From Thuidium tamariscinum (taxonomy: Eukaryota > Streptophyta > Bryopsida > Hypnales > Thuidiaceae): 64,000 nt of DNA. Below, piece after piece: positions 61,452 to 64,000 of this stretch. The notes below the pieces were generated by a model that was not told the DNA's origin, ran no database searches, and saw only the letters and a program-made list of their open reading frames with translations. The stretch covers positions 14,074,001 to 14,138,000 of the forward strand of contig OX344753.2 of assembly GCA_947034885.2 (NCBI GenBank), read 5' to 3'. Numbering within the stretch: the stretch's first letter is position 1; each line of letters opens with the position of its first letter. A program made the position numbers and the translations under genes.

Positions 61452-61950
61452 GATTTTCTTTTTCTTTTTAAAATTATCCATTTTAAAAAAGTCTTTAGAA
61501 ATAATTGAATATGAAAATGAGTCTATGCAATTCATTTACTCCGTGTATTTCAGGTTTGTTTTGGCAAGGATAAAGTTGTTGCTCCTTTTATGCTTCACTC
61601 ATGAAGCCAATTGAAGATGGTGATCAAAACATATTCTTGATAGTTACTTAAAAGAATATAAACATGAAAATTTTTAATTTAATTTAAATGATTTTTTAGT
61701 TCAATTCTACAAATTGATGCTAGTTGGATTTGTGGAATTTAATATTAGCATTTGTTTATACTTGAATTCAAATATTGATTCATTTTTATCAATTTCATAA
61801 ATTTGTAGAATTAAATCATGCATTTATGTTTTGTTGATGAAATAACTTAGAATGCTTCTAACCTCATTTAAATTAAAATGGGATTGGTTCTAACCTCATT
61901 TAAAAATATATGGTCTTTTAAGAACAATTCTAAGCTTTGTTTCATTGCTC

Positions 61951-62391
61951 TTAGCAAGCATTGTTTTTTACATTATAAAGTAAATTATCAAGATCATGCC
62001 AAATTAAATTGTAGCCTTTTTTTATTACAATGAAATTTGTTCTAGTGGTACATAGTTGCATAAATGTGTCACACCTAAATTGTAGAACAAACTGAATAGT
62101 TTCCATCTTGCTTTTTCTTTTTCTAATTAAGTTGCATATGTCTTGTTCAATAACATTTGGGCATGTTTTAAGAGCAACTAAAAGTCTTTCCAAATCTTGG
62201 TCATACATATAGGATAGGCCAATTATGAATTTATTTGTCATATAAGTTGAAATTTCACTACAAATAGTTAATCCTTTCATCACATACTTTTTCTTAAAGC
62301 TTTTACAATTTATAAATGGATTAAAAAAAATTGTGCTTATTCTATTTTTATCATTGAAAATGGTGAATTTTTTCTTTGACCATGTACCCAC
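61951..62391 (-). other. Unrecognised reading frame, up to 146 codons
   Basis: This is one of the longest uninterrupted frames in the AT-rich part. Its first codon is GTG; the first ATG in frame gives about 109 residues (starting MKGLTICSEI). The composition is protein-like (charged and hydrophobic residues mixed, YDQDLERLLVALKTCPN), but I recognise no domain. It could be a fragment of an old transposable-element protein or chance. Confidence 0.2.
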
Positions 62392-64000
62392 AATTATAGT
62401 TGAAGAGTCAAAGTTTATCTACAGTTTTTACATCCCATTTAACAAAGTCTAAAAAAATTGTAATTAATTATTCATTATATGAAAATCATATATTTAAGTG
62501 TATTGGAAACTTGATAATTTGTTCAAGGATGTTAAAACTAAAAAAATGAATCATATGATTCATTCACACATAAAGGTTTTACAAAGTTATCCATCTAAGA
62601 TTTTCTTTTAAATAAAATAAATTGGTATAGACTTATATCATTGATTGAGGTTAGAGATTAATGACAAATTTAATCTTTATGCACACCATTACAAATACCT
62701 TATCACATATTGTGATTATAAAGTGCAAAGAAGTTGAATGGTCACATCAAAACAATACATGCATGGTTCAAATATAGATCAACTAAGAGGTCAATTCCTT
62801 GTATTTTCCAACTTGTCTTCCAACAAGTTGCAATTACTACCATTTAGTTGACTTGGTCAAAATGAATAGGTTGTAGTCTTTCAATCTAACTACATTCTTA
62901 CATTTGTAATTATATAAATAAGGCCCAAACTTATTGCTACTAAAGAGAGAGTTAGATGCCAAATTTTTTGATGAAATGTTTTGAAGAGGGTGATAAGCCT
63001 TTCAATTTTTATTGCTTATTTAAAACCATTACTATGATTCTAATATTTACAAGAAGGGATAAAACATTACATGATTACAAAATACATCAAAGCTTCATTG
63101 CAACAAATAAAAAATAATTAGTTATAAAATGTGATTGAATTAAAATGATTAGTAATCTTCATTCCTCAATGATAGAAATATTTGATAAGTGGCTCAAAGT
63201 TGAATTCCATAATAAGCTTCTTAATCCCCTTGTTTTCAATTCAAATGCCTTTCTAGCTATTTCAAGCAAATACAACTCTAATATCCAAACCTCTTTAATG
63301 CCACATTTTCTAATGTCACTTTTTTCGTATCAATATAGGTAGGATCTATCTAGTTGTGATTATTGGATAGACTAAATCAATTGTATATGTATTGTTGTTT
63401 GGAAAGTAGATATATTCTAAAATATTGATAATTTACAAAATGGATACACAAATAGATGAAATTGTGATAGCATATTTAGACAATGTGCATTTGGTACAAT
63501 GTGTATAACAAAACAATTAGATATTCAAATATTATCATTCAACTCTTGCTCATAATCCCAACCTTTGAATCAAATTAAATTTGAAAATTAAATATCATTC
63601 ATAATTTTTTAATTAACTCCTAAAGTTCTTTCATATTTAGAGGCCCCAAATATCATAAGTTATAAGATATAAGATGGCTTTAAGATATAAGTTTCCAAAG
63701 CAAAGCAAAAATCTCCATCAATATTTATTTTTTAACAAATTCAATCATAAAATCTTTTAGTTAACTTGTTAGAGTATACTAGTTGGAAGTATACCCTCCT
63801 AAAATTTCAAAATGAGAAACCTTACCAAGTCCAAGATCATGATCCTTGAATTCAACAAGAAGTATTTTAAACTTTTTCCAAATTGTTAGATCTCATCTTT
63901 CAAATTTTTCACCTCAATTTAATATGTATATCCTACAACTTGAAACTCTCTACAATATATAGAAATAAATATTGAAAATTGAATCAAATAAAGGACTTTC
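62392..64000. other. AT-rich stretch to the window end, no gene seen
   Basis: Low-GC sequence without a recognised gene, RNA or terminal repeat. Confidence 0.4.

Noticed and set aside
1..64000. CRISPR arrays, bacterial operons, rRNA genes
   Set aside because: Spliced genes and plant transposons show a plant nuclear genome; no array of regular spacers and no rRNA sequence was seen. I could not reliably scan for tRNA genes by eye and call none.

Overview
The window reads as nuclear DNA of a land plant, most likely a non-flowering one. A moss or other bryophyte is my best guess, but the sequence does not settle it. Three spliced protein genes can be joined exon by exon with GT-AG introns. Two belong to families typical of plants (PSK SIMULATOR 1 with DUF3475/DUF668, and HVA22). 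The third is a TRPC4AP/TRUSS-like gene. Around and beyond them lies very AT-rich, transposon-filled DNA. Layout: 1-18.5 kb is the gene-dense, higher-GC part. A 14-exon TRPC4AP-like gene (+, 547-6957) and a 12-exon PSI1-like gene (-, 16198-9722) converge on a gene-free stretch of 2.8 kb. Upstream of PSI1 lies a duplicated promoter-side segment, then a decayed coding-like stretch with a proline/serine-rich start (17.6-18.5 kb). From 18.6 to 58 kb the DNA is mostly mobile elements and their debris. The main structure is nested. A putative solo LTR (30868-40601, probable target duplication AAGAT) is split by a 9.0-kb CACTA-type element (31365-40372, 33-bp inverted ends, GAA duplication). That element is itself split by a 3.73-kb pogo-like Tc1/mariner element (32304-36037, TA duplication), which carries a long transposase reading frame with its DDD catalytic residues intact. 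At least nine copies of a TTAA-flanked element family, with ends CCCCTAAAGGACC, are scattered from 19.3 to 44.5 kb. A 1,067-bp foldback element with a perfect 9-bp target duplication (Mutator-like) sits at 51341-52407. A pogo-end MITE (18603-18950), a Stowaway-like MITE (53131-53208), a 242-bp hairpin repeat (45257-45498) and several tandem duplications of about 178-188 bp complete the repeat content. From 59.0 to 61.5 kb a complete six-exon HVA22/REEP-family gene (260 residues) is hidden in the AT-rich desert. Its exons are short, so only splicing reveals it. How the parts fit: the three host genes do not form a pathway. PSI1 is a myristoylation-motif signalling protein, HVA22 is an ER-shaping membrane protein, and TRPC4AP in animals is a substrate receptor of a CUL4-DDB1 ubiquitin ligase. 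The pogo element is the only one here that encodes its own transposase. The 348-bp pogo MITE has nearly the same termini and could be mobilised by it in trans. The TTAA family, the CACTA element and the foldback element have no transposase in this window and must depend on one encoded elsewhere, or be dead.
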